DNA of 64,000 nucleotides from an uncultured Erythrobacter sp. (GCA_947500645.1 CANMSD010000003.1:246501-310500), one strand, 5' to 3'. Shown: positions 19,421 through 28,822, counted from the first letter of the stretch. Translations and numbers: made by a program. The notes: a model not told the origin generated them from the sequence alone.

Positions 19421-20368
19421 ATGGAAACACGGGCCAATCACCTTTGGGTAGGAGCGGTAACGCTGGTTTTGCTGGCGGCGCTGGCAGCGTTCATCGTCTG
19501 GATCGCGCGGCTGGGGCAGGGCGAGCAGAACGAATACGACATCTTCTACGCGCAGTCGGTTTCTGGCCTCGCCAATGGATCGCAAGTCTCCTTTGCCGGT
19601 GTCCCTGTGGGGCAGGTGCAGCAGATTGCGCTCTCGCAAGACGACCCTGAGTTCGTCCGCGTTCGCATCCGGGTGAAAGAGGACGTGCCGATCCTGGTTG
19701 GAACCGAAGCGACGATTCAGGCAAGTTTTACCGGCGTCTCGACGATCCTTCTCGATGGCGCACGTAAGGATGCGCCAGCAATCACGTGTGAAACCACGGC
19801 CTGTCCGGAAGGACGCCCTGTCATCCCGCCGGGACGCGGCGGGATTGGCGAGATTTTTGCGAGCGCGCCGCTGCTGCTTGAACGGCTGGCGACTTTGACC
19901 GAGCAATTGAACACCATTCTTGGGCCGGAAAACCAGGAGCAAATCTCCGGCATCCTGCGCAACACCAATCGCCTGTCGGGCGAGCTGGCCGAAGCGGCCC
20001 CTCGGCTGGAAGGAACCTTTGCCGAGCTGGAAAACGCGCTGGCCGAGGCAGCACAGGCACTCGACGCGTTCGAGAAAGTCACCGCCTCGACGGACAATCT
20101 ACTCAACACTGAAGGGCCAGCCCTGTCGAAGGAACTGCGCGGCACGCTGGCCTCGGCCAATCTTGCTGCGGCAGAGCTTGCCAAGACGCTGGAAGACACT
20201 CGTCCTGCCGCGCGGCAATTGCGCGAAAGCACTATTCCCAATGCGGAGGCGACTTTGCAGGATCTGCGCGCGACCAGCCGGGCGCTGCGTAATGTCACTG
20301 AAAAGCTCGATGATCGCGGTGTGGGCGCGCTGCTGCAGGGCCAACCATTGCCGGATTATGAGCCTTGA
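19421..20368 (+). CDS. mlaD: MlaD-family MCE protein
   Basis: Periplasmic lipid-binding subunit. The 315-aa protein has one N-terminal membrane helix (about residues 9-30) followed by an MCE domain (about 38-115) with the core SVSGLANGSQVSFAGVPVGQV. A long helical, Ala/Glu-rich tail (about 150-300) is probably coiled coil, as in the larger MCE proteins that form needle-like tunnels. It lies 42 bases after the ATPase gene. A Cys pair (ITCETTACPEG) sits between the MCE domain and the helix region and could form a disulfide. Confidence 0.92.
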   Translation: METRANHLWVGAVTLVLLAALAAFIVWIARLGQGEQNEYDIFYAQSVSGLANGSQVSFAGVPVGQVQQIALSQDDPEFVRVRIRVKEDVPILVGTEATIQASFTGVSTILLDGARKDAPAITCETTACPEGRPVIPPGRGGIGEIFASAPLLLERLATLTEQLNTILGPENQEQISGILRNTNRLSGELAEAAPRLEGTFAELENALAEAAQALDAFEKVTASTDNLLNTEGPALSKELRGTLASANLAAAELAKTLEDTRPAARQLRESTIPNAEATLQDLRATSRALRNVTEKLDDRGVGALLQGQPLPDYEP

Positions 20369-20382
20369 GGGGGCATGACAGA

Positions 20383-21045
20383 ATGAGCCGTTTGTCCAAC
20401 CGTTCTGGCGCGATATCGCGCACGCTCAAGCTGGCAGCGATCATGCCCGCTGCGCTCGCACTATCAGGTTGTGTAAGTTTTGGAGGCGAGCCACCCGAAA
20501 GTCTGCTCAACCTAACCTCTGATCTGACCGCGCCGAGCGGTCAGGGCGGCTCCGTCGTCAATGACGATGCAATCTTCATTGCCACGCCGGAAGTGCCTGC
20601 TCGTCTTGATGTGACGCGCATTCCCGTAAGAGTGAGTGACAATGAAATCGCCTATTTGCAGGACGCTTTCTGGGTCGAAAAACCCGCCCGTCTTTTCCGC
20701 CGATTGATTGGTGAAACCGTGCGTGCGCGCAGCGGCGTTTTGGTGCTGGATACCGATGGTGCCCCGTTGAATGCGAAGATCGCCATTCGCGGGACCTTGC
20801 GTGAGTTTGGGTACGACGCGACGCGGTCTGCCGTTGTGGTGCGCTACGACGCGATAATCTCAAACGATCAGGGCGCTGACGATAGCAGGTTTGCCACTTT
20901 CCGCCTGGAGGCGGTGGAAGAGGGTGTAACGCCCGATCCGGTCTCCGTGGGGCAGGCGTTGAATCGAGCTGCCAATCGGGTTGCGCAAGAGCTTGCGGAT
21001 AGTCTGGTCCGGTCTTCGGCCGCAGAAGCTCCATCGTCCGAATAG
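20383..21045 (+). CDS. ABC-type transport auxiliary lipoprotein (PqiC-like)
   Basis: A 220-aa lipoprotein with a signal sequence and lipobox ALALSGC (lipidated Cys30). The rest is a PqiC/LptE-like alpha-beta domain with the family feature of a conserved sequence around NEIAYLQDAFWVEKPARLFRRLI. In MCE operons such lipoproteins dock the periplasmic tunnel to the outer membrane. ATG 20383 is chosen; the frame is open upstream to TTG 20365, but the signal peptide fits 20383. Last gene of the mla-type operon; the convergent ATP12 gene ends 16 bases further on. Confidence 0.9.
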   Translation: MSRLSNRSGAISRTLKLAAIMPAALALSGCVSFGGEPPESLLNLTSDLTAPSGQGGSVVNDDAIFIATPEVPARLDVTRIPVRVSDNEIAYLQDAFWVEKPARLFRRLIGETVRARSGVLVLDTDGAPLNAKIAIRGTLREFGYDATRSAVVVRYDAIISNDQGADDSRFATFRLEAVEEGVTPDPVSVGQALNRAANRVAQELADSLVRSSAAEAPSSE

Positions 21046-21061
21046 ACTACAATACGCGGGA

Positions 21062-21763
21062 CTAGTGGCGGGCCAGCGCCAAGAACTGCTGCGCCATCAG
21101 GAAATCGTGACGGCGTTTTGTGCGGCGTTCCTCTGCCTCGTGGTCGCGGCCCCATAGTTCGGCCTGCCATTCCTCTTCGAGACAGGCTGCGCGCCATAGC
21201 CCTTCGGCGTCGGCATCCGGCTCGCTTGCAAGCACGGCGATGGTCAGCGATGCGGCGAGCGATGACATGCTTTCGAGCGCCGCCAGCGCAAACTCGCTTT
21301 CATCTTCGATCCGCTCGCGCAATTTGGTGAGGGTCGCTTCGTTTTGCGGCTTGTGGACGATGCCGCTCACACGGGTGAAGCGGACGCTGCCTTGTGCTTC
21401 GATTTGCGCGAGCAATGGCTCCCAAACTTCTTGCTGGCGCGCATAGAGCGCGTCTTCCGGGTCGGCGCGATAGCAGAGTGTGTCGGTCTCGCCATAGCGC
21501 AGCAGCTTGGTAATGGTTTCCTCGCGTGCGCCGCTGACCACCTCGATGGCGTAATCGGCCATGTCGCGGAATATGAAGCGCTTCGTATCGAGATCTTCGC
21601 CTTGTTCCGACCATTCCCTGGCCATGGCCTCGGCGAGCGCCCGTGTTGGCACGGCTTGCACCGCTCCATGCACGGTCTTGACGCCGCGCCCATCCAGTAT
21701 GACCTGCCAGCCAGCGCCTTGCTCGGCCTCGCGGATGTCCACCGCGTCATAGAAGCGCTTCAT
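21062..21763 (-). CDS. ATP12 family chaperone (F1-ATPase assembly)
   Basis: A 233-aa homologue of mitochondrial ATP12, which chaperones the F1 alpha subunit during ATP synthase assembly. Family hallmarks are the N-terminal KRFYDAVD, WQVILDGRGVKT, a central TDTLCYRAD segment and an EEEWQAELWGRDHEAEERR C-terminus. ATG 21763 overlaps the stop of the small membrane protein gene (ATGA), fixing the start; 12 more in-frame upstream codons are ignored. ATP12 is a characteristic alphaproteobacterial gene. It is the last gene of the crcB-rluC-HAD operon. Confidence 0.93.
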   Translation of the reverse strand: MKRFYDAVDIREAEQGAGWQVILDGRGVKTVHGAVQAVPTRALAEAMAREWSEQGEDLDTKRFIFRDMADYAIEVVSGAREETITKLLRYGETDTLCYRADPEDALYARQQEVWEPLLAQIEAQGSVRFTRVSGIVHKPQNEATLTKLRERIEDESEFALAALESMSSLAASLTIAVLASEPDADAEGLWRAACLEEEWQAELWGRDHEAEERRTKRRHDFLMAQQFLALARH

Positions 21764-22011
21764 TCTTCGTTTTCCCAGCCGTGATCGCGCCGTTTCCAAT
21801 GGCGCACCAATGCATAAGGCCCAAAGAAGAAGGCCAGCATTCCGCCGATGCTGAGTATATAGGCGAAGATCGGTGGGAAGCCCTCGATCACGTCGCGGGC
21901 CATGGCGAGGCCGATCAGCAGCGTGATGATCGAGCCGATCCGCACGCCGCTCATCAGGAACACGCGCTGAGCCGCGCGGCGTTCATTGGCGGGTGGGTAT
22001 TCCTCGCTCAC
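21760..22011 (-). CDS. small two-helix membrane protein, unknown function
   Basis: An 83-aa protein from GTG 22011. Two hydrophobic segments are visible (about 25-40 and 48-68), and a charged tail HWKRRDHGWENEE ends it. Both ends overlap neighbours: GTGA with the HAD phosphatase stop and ATGA with the ATP12 start. This tight coupling supports the GTG start, which also has GGAG upstream. I do not recognise a named family. The conserved position between a phosphatase and ATP12 suggests a membrane-related accessory role, but that is inference. Confidence 0.75.
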   Translation of the reverse strand: MSEEYPPANERRAAQRVFLMSGVRIGSIITLLIGLAMARDVIEGFPPIFAYILSIGGMLAFFFGPYALVRHWKRRDHGWENEE

Positions 22012-22661
22012 AGCAATCGCTCCAGCTCTGCTACGTGAGCCGCGACCGATTCTGCGCCCGCATCCGAGAGTTCTTGCGGCTCGTGATAGCCCCAAGCGAC
22101 GCCGATGCTGCGGATGTTAGCCTCCCGGGCCATGATTATATCGAATGTCGTATCGCCGATCATTACAGCATTGGCGGGCTGCGCTCCTGCCTCGAAAAGC
22201 GCCGCCTCGAGCATGGCGGGATGCGGTTTCGAGGGATGACGGTCCGCCGTCTGCAGCGAAACGAAGTGATCGCGAATATTGTGCGCGGCGAGCACTGCCT
22301 CCAGACCGCGATCCGATTTCCCGGTCGCGACCGCGAGCTGCCATCCGGCATCGCGCAAGGTGCCGAGCAGCTCCAGTATCCCGTCATAGAGTGGCTCATG
22401 CAGTAGACCTTCTTCGCGGCGCGCAAAGTAAGCGGCTTTGTAGAATTCGACGACATTCTTGACGTCGTCTTCGTCTACCTCCGGAGCGAGCCTGCGGACA
22501 GCAACGGGCAGGCTCAGACCGACAATCCGGCGCACGTCGTTGCGGCTTGGTTGGGGCAGCTTGGCTCGCTCGAAGGCGCTTTCCATCGTGTCGCAAATGT
22601 CGGCCTGGCCATCGACCAGCGTCCCATCGCAATCGAAGACGGCGAGTTTTTGCACGCTCAT
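22008..22661 (-). CDS. HAD-family hydrolase, phosphoglycolate-phosphatase-like
   Basis: A 217-aa subfamily IA haloacid dehalogenase phosphatase. The nucleophile motif is FDCDGTLVDG (Asp10, Asp12), motif II is VATGKSDRG (Thr113), motif III includes SKPHP (Lys145), and motif IV is MIGDTTFD (Asp170, Asp174). A helical cap (about 18-85) is inserted after motif I. It resembles Gph, but no substrate can be fixed from sequence. It overlaps rluC upstream and the small membrane protein downstream, each by 4 bases. Confidence 0.92.
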   Translation of the reverse strand: MSVQKLAVFDCDGTLVDGQADICDTMESAFERAKLPQPSRNDVRRIVGLSLPVAVRRLAPEVDEDDVKNVVEFYKAAYFARREEGLLHEPLYDGILELLGTLRDAGWQLAVATGKSDRGLEAVLAAHNIRDHFVSLQTADRHPSKPHPAMLEAALFEAGAQPANAVMIGDTTFDIIMAREANIRSIGVAWGYHEPQELSDAGAESVAAHVAELERLL

Positions 22662-23851
22662 TTGCGGCGCCCCTTGGGTTTACTTTTCGCTTTGGCCTTC
22701 TTGTTTGCCGTATCCTTGGAGGTCGCACGGGTGCGCCGTTCGCCGCGCCGTTCCTTGCGATATTTCTTGGCATGCTGGCGCGCGGCCTGCTTCTTTTCGG
22801 CCTTGGTCTTTTCCGGTGCGAGATCGAGGCGCGGGTCGGCATCGCTCGCATTTTCGTCGAACCCCAGCGCTTCCATGCTGGCGGCGAAATGCTCGGGCAG
22901 GGCGGCGATGACGTCCAGCCGCCCACCGCCGGTTTCCTTGCCACCGGTCGTTCCTCGGCCCGGTTCGGAAATGATCAGCCGCCGCGCGTGCAGGTGCATC
23001 TTGCGGCTGATGCTGCCCGTCAGGAAAGCATCCTGCCCTCCGTATTTGCCGTCGCCCACGATCGGGTGACCTATCGCCGCCATATGTACGCGCAATTGGT
23101 GCGTGCGCCCGGTCAGCGGCTCGAGCTCGACCCAGGCGGTGCGATTACCAGCCCGCTCGACCACGCGGTAACGGGTCTTGGCTGGCTGGCCGTTTTCCTC
23201 ATCGACATGCATTTTCTCGCCGCCCGTACCGGGCTGTTTGGCAAGCGGTGCGTCGATTGTGCCCTGAGGCACTTCAGGAATTCCGACCACCAGCGCCCAG
23301 TATACTTTACGTGCGCTGCGTCCGGAAAAACGCTTGGAATAGCTTGCTGCAGCCCCCGGAGTGCGCGCGATCAGCAGCACGCCGGAGGTGTCCTTGTCGA
23401 GGCGGTGGACAAGGCGCGGGCGTGGCGTGTCTTCGTCGGTCACAAATGCATCGAGCAGCCCGTCGACGTGCTTGGTCGTCTTGCTGCCGCCTTGGGTCGC
23501 GAGGCCGGGTGGCTTGTTGAGCACAATCGCGGTCTTGGTCTCGCGGATCACCATGTCGCGTGCCTGAGCGATCTCTTCAGCGGTCAGCTCGCGCTTCTTG
23601 CGCGGAGCCTTTCCGCCTGCCTTCTGCTCGCCGCCTGGCGGCACGCGCAGCACCTGCCCCTCGGCCAGACGATCCTCAGGCTTGGCGCGCTTGCCATCGA
23701 CGCGGATCTGACCCGTGCGCGCCCAGCGTGACACTGTTGCAAAGCCGATCTGCGGCAGGTTGCGCTTGAACCAGCGATCTAGCCGAATGCCGTCATCGTC
23801 CTCGCCAACGGTAAACTGGCGAACGTTCTTGTCTGCATTGCCTTGGCTCAT
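22658..23851 (-). CDS. rluC: 23S rRNA pseudouridine synthase, RluC/RluD family
   Basis: Isomerises specific uridines of 23S rRNA to pseudouridine. The 397-aa protein has an N-terminal S4 RNA-binding domain (about 22-75), a Lys/Arg-rich linker (77-88), and the catalytic domain with HRLDKDTSG (149-157), in which Asp152 is the catalytic residue. GRTHQLRVHMAAIGHPIVGD follows. An unusually long basic tail (about 345-397, rich in Lys, Arg and Ala) is unlike E. coli RluC and may add RNA affinity. RluC versus RluD specificity cannot be decided here. ATG 23851 overlaps the crcB stop. Confidence 0.93.
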   Translation of the reverse strand: MSQGNADKNVRQFTVGEDDDGIRLDRWFKRNLPQIGFATVSRWARTGQIRVDGKRAKPEDRLAEGQVLRVPPGGEQKAGGKAPRKKRELTAEEIAQARDMVIRETKTAIVLNKPPGLATQGGSKTTKHVDGLLDAFVTDEDTPRPRLVHRLDKDTSGVLLIARTPGAAASYSKRFSGRSARKVYWALVVGIPEVPQGTIDAPLAKQPGTGGEKMHVDEENGQPAKTRYRVVERAGNRTAWVELEPLTGRTHQLRVHMAAIGHPIVGDGKYGGQDAFLTGSISRKMHLHARRLIISEPGRGTTGGKETGGGRLDVIAALPEHFAASMEALGFDENASDADPRLDLAPEKTKAEKKQAARQHAKKYRKERRGERRTRATSKDTANKKAKAKSKPKGRRK

Positions 23852-24249
23852 ACCGCACCTCGCACAATCAGCAGCCCGGCATAGAGTGCGGCGAGACCGG
23901 CGATCACCGATATGGCCGCATATCCCAGCGCCATTGTGGCCTGTCCGCGCTCGATCAACAGCAGCAGTTCGAGGCTGAACGCGCTGAATGTGGTGAACCC
24001 GCCGAGCAGGCCGACGCCGAGTAGCAGACGCATGCTTTCGCTGGCGCCACCTTCACGTGCCAGCCAGCCGAACAGCAGCCCCATGGCGAGGCTGCCGAGC
24101 ACATTCACGCTCAACGTGGCCCATGGGAAGCCGCCGGGCGAACCCAGCGCGTGAGTCACCGCGCGGCCCAATTGATAGCGGCATGCGGCACCGATCGCGC
24201 CGCCCAGCGCGACATAGCTTGTGGCCAATACAGGAGAGATAGTCGTCAT
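23848..24249 (-). CDS. crcB: fluoride efflux channel CrcB/Fluc
   Basis: A 133-aa four-helix membrane protein that forms dimeric fluoride channels. Family motifs are GGAIGAACRYQLGR (16-29), a central WATLSVNVLGS with the conserved Asn, and GGFTTFSAFSLE near residue 83. First gene of the operon crcB-rluC-HAD-small protein-ATP12, overlapping rluC by ATGA. I looked for a fluoride riboswitch in the upstream 100 bases and did not see a convincing one. Confidence 0.94.
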   Translation of the reverse strand: MTTISPVLATSYVALGGAIGAACRYQLGRAVTHALGSPGGFPWATLSVNVLGSLAMGLLFGWLAREGGASESMRLLLGVGLLGGFTTFSAFSLELLLLIERGQATMALGYAAISVIAGLAALYAGLLIVRGAV

Positions 24250-24366
24250 TGCCCGTCCCCTTAGACCGGGCGGTCCCGTTCGTCATCCCGCATAGCGAGA
24301 GTAAGGCAATTTATTCCAGCCTCGGGATTTGCTAGCCTGCGCAGGTGCAATCATTGGAGAGGAACA

Positions 24367-24909
24367 GTGGCGACACCCGAAGAGCAACTCGCGACGATGA
24401 TAGCGAATATCCCTGACAAAACTGGGAAGACGCTGGAGGAGTGGATTGATATCATCCAAGCCTCGGGGCTCCAGAAGCACGGTGAAATCATTAGCCTGCT
24501 GAAAGGTGAGTATGGCGTTTCACACGGTTTCGCCAATTTGCTCGTTTCGAAGTCGAAGGAAACCGGCGAGGAAGTGGATCTTGTTGCGGAGCAATATTCG
24601 GGCGCGAAAGCCGATCTTCGTCCGATACATGATGCGATCGTGCTCTATGCCAATGCCCTGGGCGGCGACGTCGAGGTTGCACCGAAGAAGGCCAGCGTCA
24701 GCTTGCGCCGCAAGAAGCAGTTTGCGCTGATTACGCCGGCTACAAAAACGCGGGTCGATCTCGGTCTGGCTTTGAAGGGTGAGGAACCCGAGGGAAGGCT
24801 CGAGACATATAACGCGATGTGCAGCCACCGCGTACGGTTGGAAAGTACCGCCGACTTCGACGACGAAGTGAAAGCGTGGGTCCGCGAGTCCTATGAGAGA
24901 GCTGGCTGA
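24367..24909 (+). CDS. DUF4287/DUF5655 domain protein
   Basis: A 180-aa cytosolic protein. The N-terminal part (about 1-75, TPEEQLATMIANIPDKTGKTLEEW ... GVSHGFANLL) matches DUF4287, a small helical domain of unknown function. The C-terminal part (about 80-178, YSGAKADLRPIHDAIVLYANALGGDVEVAPKKASVSLRRKKQFALI) matches DUF5655, a predicted transport-associated or nucleic-acid-related domain. The start is GTG 24367, preceded by GGAGAGGAA. It is a single gene. Confidence 0.85.
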   Translation: MATPEEQLATMIANIPDKTGKTLEEWIDIIQASGLQKHGEIISLLKGEYGVSHGFANLLVSKSKETGEEVDLVAEQYSGAKADLRPIHDAIVLYANALGGDVEVAPKKASVSLRRKKQFALITPATKTRVDLGLALKGEEPEGRLETYNAMCSHRVRLESTADFDDEVKAWVRESYERAG

Positions 24910-25072
24910 GCCCTATAAGAACTTGCCATAGACCGGCAAAACCGTTAGGTGCGAGCTAGATTTAGCCGATCCTACAGGATTCGGCGCAATTTTCGTTGTT
25001 TCTGAATATGGTGCATCCCGCCTTGTTTGTGCGGGCTCTCCCGCCCGAATTGGAAAGAGGTAGTTTCGCTTT

Positions 25073-25279
25073 ATGCAAATCATGGTTCGCGATAACAATG
25101 TCGATCAAGCTCTCCGCGCGCTCAAGAAGAAGCTGCAGCGTGAGGGTGTGTATCGCGAAATGAAATTGCGTCGCCACTATGAAAAGCCAAGCGAGAAGCG
25201 CGCCCGTGAAAAGGCCGCTGCCGTGCGCCGCGCGCGCAAGCTTGAGCGTAAGCGCATGGAGCGCGACGGCATCAAGTAA
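25073..25279 (+). CDS. rpsU: 30S ribosomal protein S21
   Basis: A 68-aa, strongly basic protein of the small ribosomal subunit, near the 3' end of 16S rRNA. The core [42 protein letters not shown] is the alphaproteobacterial S21 signature. AAAGAGGT precedes ATG 25073. It stands alone with its own terminator about 110 bases downstream, past a repeat-like palindrome. In the 163 bases upstream I see only a weak 5-bp hairpin (25017-25035). Confidence 0.96.
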   Translation: MQIMVRDNNVDQALRALKKKLQREGVYREMKLRRHYEKPSEKRAREKAAAVRRARKLERKRMERDGIK

Positions 25280-25297
25280 TGCCGCATTTCAGGCGGT

Positions 25298-25344
25298 CGC
25301 CCCTTCAGGAAAAGTGGGCACCGGTTTTCCGCCCGGAAGGGGCG
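25298..25344. repeat. REP-like palindrome between rpsU and its terminator
   Basis: Arms CGCCCCTTC (25298-25306) and GAAGGGGCG (25336-25344) pair perfectly, and inside them GGAAAA (25308-25313) pairs with TTTTCC (25325-25330) around a GTGGGCACCGG loop. Words of the type GGAAAAGTGGGNACCGGTTTTCC are common as dispersed intergenic repeats in alphaproteobacteria (general knowledge). No second copy was noticed in this window. Confidence 0.6.
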
Positions 25345-25389
25345 AAAAGACCAGAAACGCGCTTGAACGCACACCTGTGATGAGCCATT

Positions 25390-25422
25390 AGGGCGCGGTT
25401 CAACTCCGCGCCCTTTTGTTTT
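25390..25422 (+). terminator. Rho-independent terminator downstream of rpsU
   Basis: A 9-bp stem AGGGCGCGG (25390-25398) with CCGCGCCCT (25406-25414), a 7-nt loop and a T-rich tail TTTTGTTTT. Confidence 0.9.
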
Positions 25423-25452
25423 GCGGCGTCACCTCACAATCAGGATCGATAC

Positions 25453-26067
25453 ATGGCAGAAGTTACCCGCGTTCCCTTGCAGCCGATTGCCAAAGGCTCG
25501 CTGACCAAGCTGTGGCTTGGTGTTCTGGTGGCGATCCTCATTGGCGGCGCGCTGGCGTGGTCTGCCATGCCAAAGGGTCTGTCGCTCGATACGATCGTCG
25601 CTGGCGAAGGCGCGAACCCCGGCCCCGAAGATGTTGTCTTTGTGAACTACAAGGGTTCGCTGGCGGACACTGGTGAAGTTTTCGACGAATCGCAGGACAT
25701 TCCTCTCCCGGTCGAGGGCATCTTCCCAAAGGGCAATCCACTGCCGCTGGCGCGCATGCTTCCCGGTTTCCGCGATGGCGCGGTGCAGATGCAGAAGGGC
25801 GGCAAGTACGAACTCTTCATTCCCGCCGATCAGGCTTATGGCGAAGAGCCACCGCAAGGCGCGCCAATCCCGCCAAATGCGGACCTTGTGTTCGAAGTGG
25901 AGCTGATCGACTTCATGACCGAGGAAGAGTTCGAGCGTAAGCTCGGCATCCTTCAGCAGGCGATGGGTATGCCGGCGGGTCCGGGCGGTCCGCCTCAAGG
26001 CGCTCCTCAAGGTGCTCCCCAAAATTTACCGGAAGGCGCGCAGCCAATCCCCGCTCCCGGACAGTAA
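25453..26067 (+). CDS. membrane-anchored FKBP-type peptidyl-prolyl isomerase
   Basis: A 204-aa protein with a single N-terminal membrane helix (about residues 19-37) and a periplasmic FKBP domain (about 55-155). Family features are VFVNYKGSLADTGEVFDES, the LPGFRDGAVQMQKGGKYELFIPADQAYGE core and LVFEVELIDF at the end. It should catalyse cis-trans isomerisation of prolyl bonds in periplasmic proteins. A Gly/Pro/Gln-rich tail follows (from about 175). It lies 15 bases before gatC and may share its transcript. Confidence 0.92.
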   Translation: MAEVTRVPLQPIAKGSLTKLWLGVLVAILIGGALAWSAMPKGLSLDTIVAGEGANPGPEDVVFVNYKGSLADTGEVFDESQDIPLPVEGIFPKGNPLPLARMLPGFRDGAVQMQKGGKYELFIPADQAYGEEPPQGAPIPPNADLVFEVELIDFMTEEEFERKLGILQQAMGMPAGPGGPPQGAPQGAPQNLPEGAQPIPAPGQ

Positions 26068-26082
26068 GCGAGAGACATATCA

Positions 26083-26385
26083 ATGTCGGTGGACAAACAG
26101 ACGGTAGCCAAGATCGCCGGGCTGGCCCGGATCAAGATGGGCGACGAAGAGCTCGAACGCATGGTGCCCGAGCTCAACAATATCCTCGAATGGGTCGAGC
26201 AATTGGGTGAAGTCGATACCAGCGACGTCGAACCGATGAGCGCAGTGATCGAGAACAGCCTGCGCCTGCGCGAGGACGAGATCGACGCCGATCCCAAGAC
26301 GGCCGGTGGCCGCCGCGACGATGTGCTGGCCAATGCACCGGCGGCAGAGCATGGCTTTTTCGGCGTGCCCAAGGTGATCGAGTAA
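26083..26385 (+). CDS. gatC: Asp-tRNA(Asn)/Glu-tRNA(Gln) amidotransferase subunit C
   Basis: The 100-aa GatC subunit stabilises GatA and GatB in the GatCAB amidotransferase, which makes Gln-tRNA(Gln) and/or Asn-tRNA(Asn). Typical features are [20 protein letters not shown] at the N-terminus, [19 protein letters not shown] in the middle and [16 protein letters not shown] at the C-terminus. Its stop overlaps the gatA start (TAATG). Confidence 0.96.
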   Translation: MSVDKQTVAKIAGLARIKMGDEELERMVPELNNILEWVEQLGEVDTSDVEPMSAVIENSLRLREDEIDADPKTAGGRRDDVLANAPAAEHGFFGVPKVIE

Positions 26386-27866
26386 TGACTGACCTTACAA
26401 ACCTTGGCGTAAAGGCAATCCGCGACGGGGTCGCATCCGGCGATTTCACCGCGCGTGAAGTGGCCGAAGCCTTCAATGCGAATGTCGCCGCTGCTGCAGA
26501 ACTGAACGCCTTTATCGTCACTACCCCGGATCACGCTCTCGCTGCCGCCGATGCGGCCGATGCCAAGCGCGCGAAGGGCGAGGATTTGGGCGCAATGGGC
26601 GGCGTGCCGATCGGCATGAAGGACCTGTTCGCCACCAATGGCGTGCAGACCACTGCCGCGAGTCACATTCTCGAAGGTTTCACCCCGCATTACGAAAGCA
26701 CCGTGTCACAGAACCTGTGGGATGCGGGTGCCGGCATGCTGGGCAAGCTCAACCTCGATCAGTTCGCGATGGGCAGTTCGAACGAGACCTCCTATTTCGG
26801 TAATGTCGCTTCGCCCTGGCGCAAGGAGGGGACGAATGCCCCCATGTCGCCGGGTGGATCGTCGGGCGGTTCGTCCAGCGCGGTTTCTGCGCGGCTCGCA
26901 CCGGCGGCAACCGGCACGGATACCGGCGGCTCGATCCGTCAGCCTGCCGCCTTTACCGGCATTTGCGGCATCAAGCCGACCTATGGCCGCTGCTCGCGTT
27001 GGGGCGTGGTGGCATTCGCCTCCTCGCTCGATCAGGCGGGGCCGATGGCCCGCTCGGTGGAAGATTGCGCGATCATGCTCGGCGCGATGGCGGGCTTCGA
27101 TCCGAAAGATGCGACATCCTTGAAAGCAGATGTGCCCGATTGGGAGGCCGGATTGTCGGCGGACCTGAGCGGCAAAAAGGTTGGCATTCCGCGCGAATAT
27201 CGCATGGAAGGGACCGATCAGGCGATCCTCGACAGCTGGGAACAGGGCAAGGAATGGCTACGCGATGCGGGAGCAGAGATCGTCGATATCTCTCTGCCGC
27301 ACACGAAATATGCTCTGCCTGCCTATTACATCATCGCGCCCGCAGAGGCGTCGTCCAACCTCGCGCGCTATGACGGCGTGCGCTACGGTTTGCGCGACCT
27401 GCCCGATGGAGCGGGCCTGCAAGACATGTATGCCGAGACCCGCGCGGCGGGCTTTGGTGACGAGGTGAAGCGCCGCATCCTGATCGGCACTTACGTGCTC
27501 AGCGCAGGCTTCTACGACGCCTATTACAATCAGGCGCAAAAGGTTCGGGCGCTGGTTGCGCGCGATTTCGATCAGGCTTGGGCGGAATGCGATCTGATCC
27601 TCGCGCCGACGACGCCGACGGCCAGCTTCCCGCTGGAGTCGCTCAACGAAGACCCGCTGACGATGTATCTCAACGACGTTTTCGCCGTGCCTGCGTCGCT
27701 CGCTGGCCTGCCGGCGATGAGCGTGCCTGCCACGCTCAATCCCGATGGACTGCCGTTGGGTTTGCAGCTGGTTGGCAAGGCGTTCGACGAGCAGAGCGTG
27801 CTCAATGCGGGTCTTGCGATACAGCAGCGTGCTGGCTTTCATCATGCGCCGGAGAAGTGGTGGTGA
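26385..27866 (+). CDS. gatA: Asp-tRNA(Asn)/Glu-tRNA(Gln) amidotransferase subunit A
   Basis: The glutaminase subunit, releasing ammonia from glutamine and channelling it to GatB. The 493-aa amidase-signature protein has the full Ser-cisSer-Lys triad: Lys79 (PIGMKDLF), the [12 protein letters not shown] stretch (cis-Ser near 159) and Ser183 in [12 protein letters not shown]. The C-terminal region ([19 protein letters not shown]) is complete. The stop overlaps the GTG start of the following glycosyltransferase by 4 bases. Unusually, gatB does not follow directly but lies about 2.9 kb further on. Confidence 0.97.
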   Translation: MTDLTNLGVKAIRDGVASGDFTAREVAEAFNANVAAAAELNAFIVTTPDHALAAADAADAKRAKGEDLGAMGGVPIGMKDLFATNGVQTTAASHILEGFTPHYESTVSQNLWDAGAGMLGKLNLDQFAMGSSNETSYFGNVASPWRKEGTNAPMSPGGSSGGSSSAVSARLAPAATGTDTGGSIRQPAAFTGICGIKPTYGRCSRWGVVAFASSLDQAGPMARSVEDCAIMLGAMAGFDPKDATSLKADVPDWEAGLSADLSGKKVGIPREYRMEGTDQAILDSWEQGKEWLRDAGAEIVDISLPHTKYALPAYYIIAPAEASSNLARYDGVRYGLRDLPDGAGLQDMYAETRAAGFGDEVKRRILIGTYVLSAGFYDAYYNQAQKVRALVARDFDQAWAECDLILAPTTPTASFPLESLNEDPLTMYLNDVFAVPASLAGLPAMSVPATLNPDGLPLGLQLVGKAFDEQSVLNAGLAIQQRAGFHHAPEKWW

Positions 27867-28822
27867 AACTCGGCCTTCTCTCAAATGAGAGAATGGCTCG
27901 CGGGATAAACTGGACGCTCTTGTCCGATCCGCTTTTCACCGAGTTCGACCGGATCACTGATAGTGTGCGACTTGCGCCCGCAGCCGGTGCCGGTTTCTTG
28001 CGCGAATTGCCGCAGATGCGCCGCTTCGCGCGCGGGGTCGATGCAGTGTTTTCAATGCACGGGAAAGTGCGACCGCCGTGGCAGTTTCAGGCGCTGTCAT
28101 GGGCGGCCAAGGCCCAAAAACGGACGATGCTGCGCGCGGTCTTCTATGTCGATCCCTGGGCGCATCTGCTCGAACGGATTGCGAGGATCGACCGGATACT
28201 GGGGCATGATCTGGTGTTTGTCCCCTATCGCGAGGCGTTTGACATATTGAGCGCGGGCGAGGGAGGGGAGCGCTATCGCTACCTGCCCTTTGCTGCCGAT
28301 ACGGGCGTGTTTCGCGACACTGGAGCGGAGCGCGATATCGATATCTTGTGGATGGGGCGCCGGGATGAACCTCTGCATCAGGCGCTGCTGGCGCTCGCTG
28401 ATGCGCATGGGCTCAACTATCTCTACCGTGAGAAAATGGGCTTTATCGATGATCCGAATGACCTTGGCGCGCTAGCGGAGCGAGCCCGCTATTTCGTCGC
28501 CACCCCGCCCGATCCGGAGCGCAGTGGCGGCTTTAGCCCGCTCGTGATGCGATACCTGGAGGGGCTTGCGGCGGGATGCCGTCTGCTCGGCACTTTGCCG
28601 AAATCGGGCGAGTTTGAAGCGAGCTTTCCGCGCGGCAGCATGCTCGAAGTGCGCGCCGATGGTAGCGATCTTGAAGACCGATATCTCGCCGACCAGAGTG
28701 ACATTGCCGCATGGGGCGCGAGTGCCGAAGCCGCGCGGATCGCCCGCCAAGAGCACGGTTGGGATGCGCGCGCGAAGCAGGTGGTCACGGCAATCGAACA
28801 GCATTTGGCGGAGAGGGCTTGA
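27863..28822 (+). CDS. predicted glycosyltransferase (GT-B-like)
   Basis: A 319-aa protein from GTG 27863, which overlaps the gatA stop as GTGA. It resembles group 1-type glycosyltransferases: a [13 protein letters not shown] segment near the middle, followed by a nucleotide-sugar-binding half with [23 protein letters not shown] (about 225-247), similar to the E-x7-E region of GT4-like enzymes. No membrane segment or signal is evident, so it is cytosolic. It is joined by a 1-base overlap (TGATG) to an FkbM methyltransferase, suggesting a short glycan-modifying module. Acceptor and sugar are unknown. Confidence 0.7.
   Translation: MKLGLLSNERMARGINWTLLSDPLFTEFDRITDSVRLAPAAGAGFLRELPQMRRFARGVDAVFSMHGKVRPPWQFQALSWAAKAQKRTMLRAVFYVDPWAHLLERIARIDRILGHDLVFVPYREAFDILSAGEGGERYRYLPFAADTGVFRDTGAERDIDILWMGRRDEPLHQALLALADAHGLNYLYREKMGFIDDPNDLGALAERARYFVATPPDPERSGGFSPLVMRYLEGLAAGCRLLGTLPKSGEFEASFPRGSMLEVRADGSDLEDRYLADQSDIAAWGASAEAARIARQEHGWDARAKQVVTAIEQHLAERA

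Noticed and set aside
22547..23731. A 394-aa plus-strand open frame
   Set aside because: Antisense to the pseudouridine synthase and the HAD gene, both well supported.
24250..24366. Fluoride riboswitch upstream of crcB
   Set aside because: I searched the leader for the conserved crcB-motif segments and did not find them.
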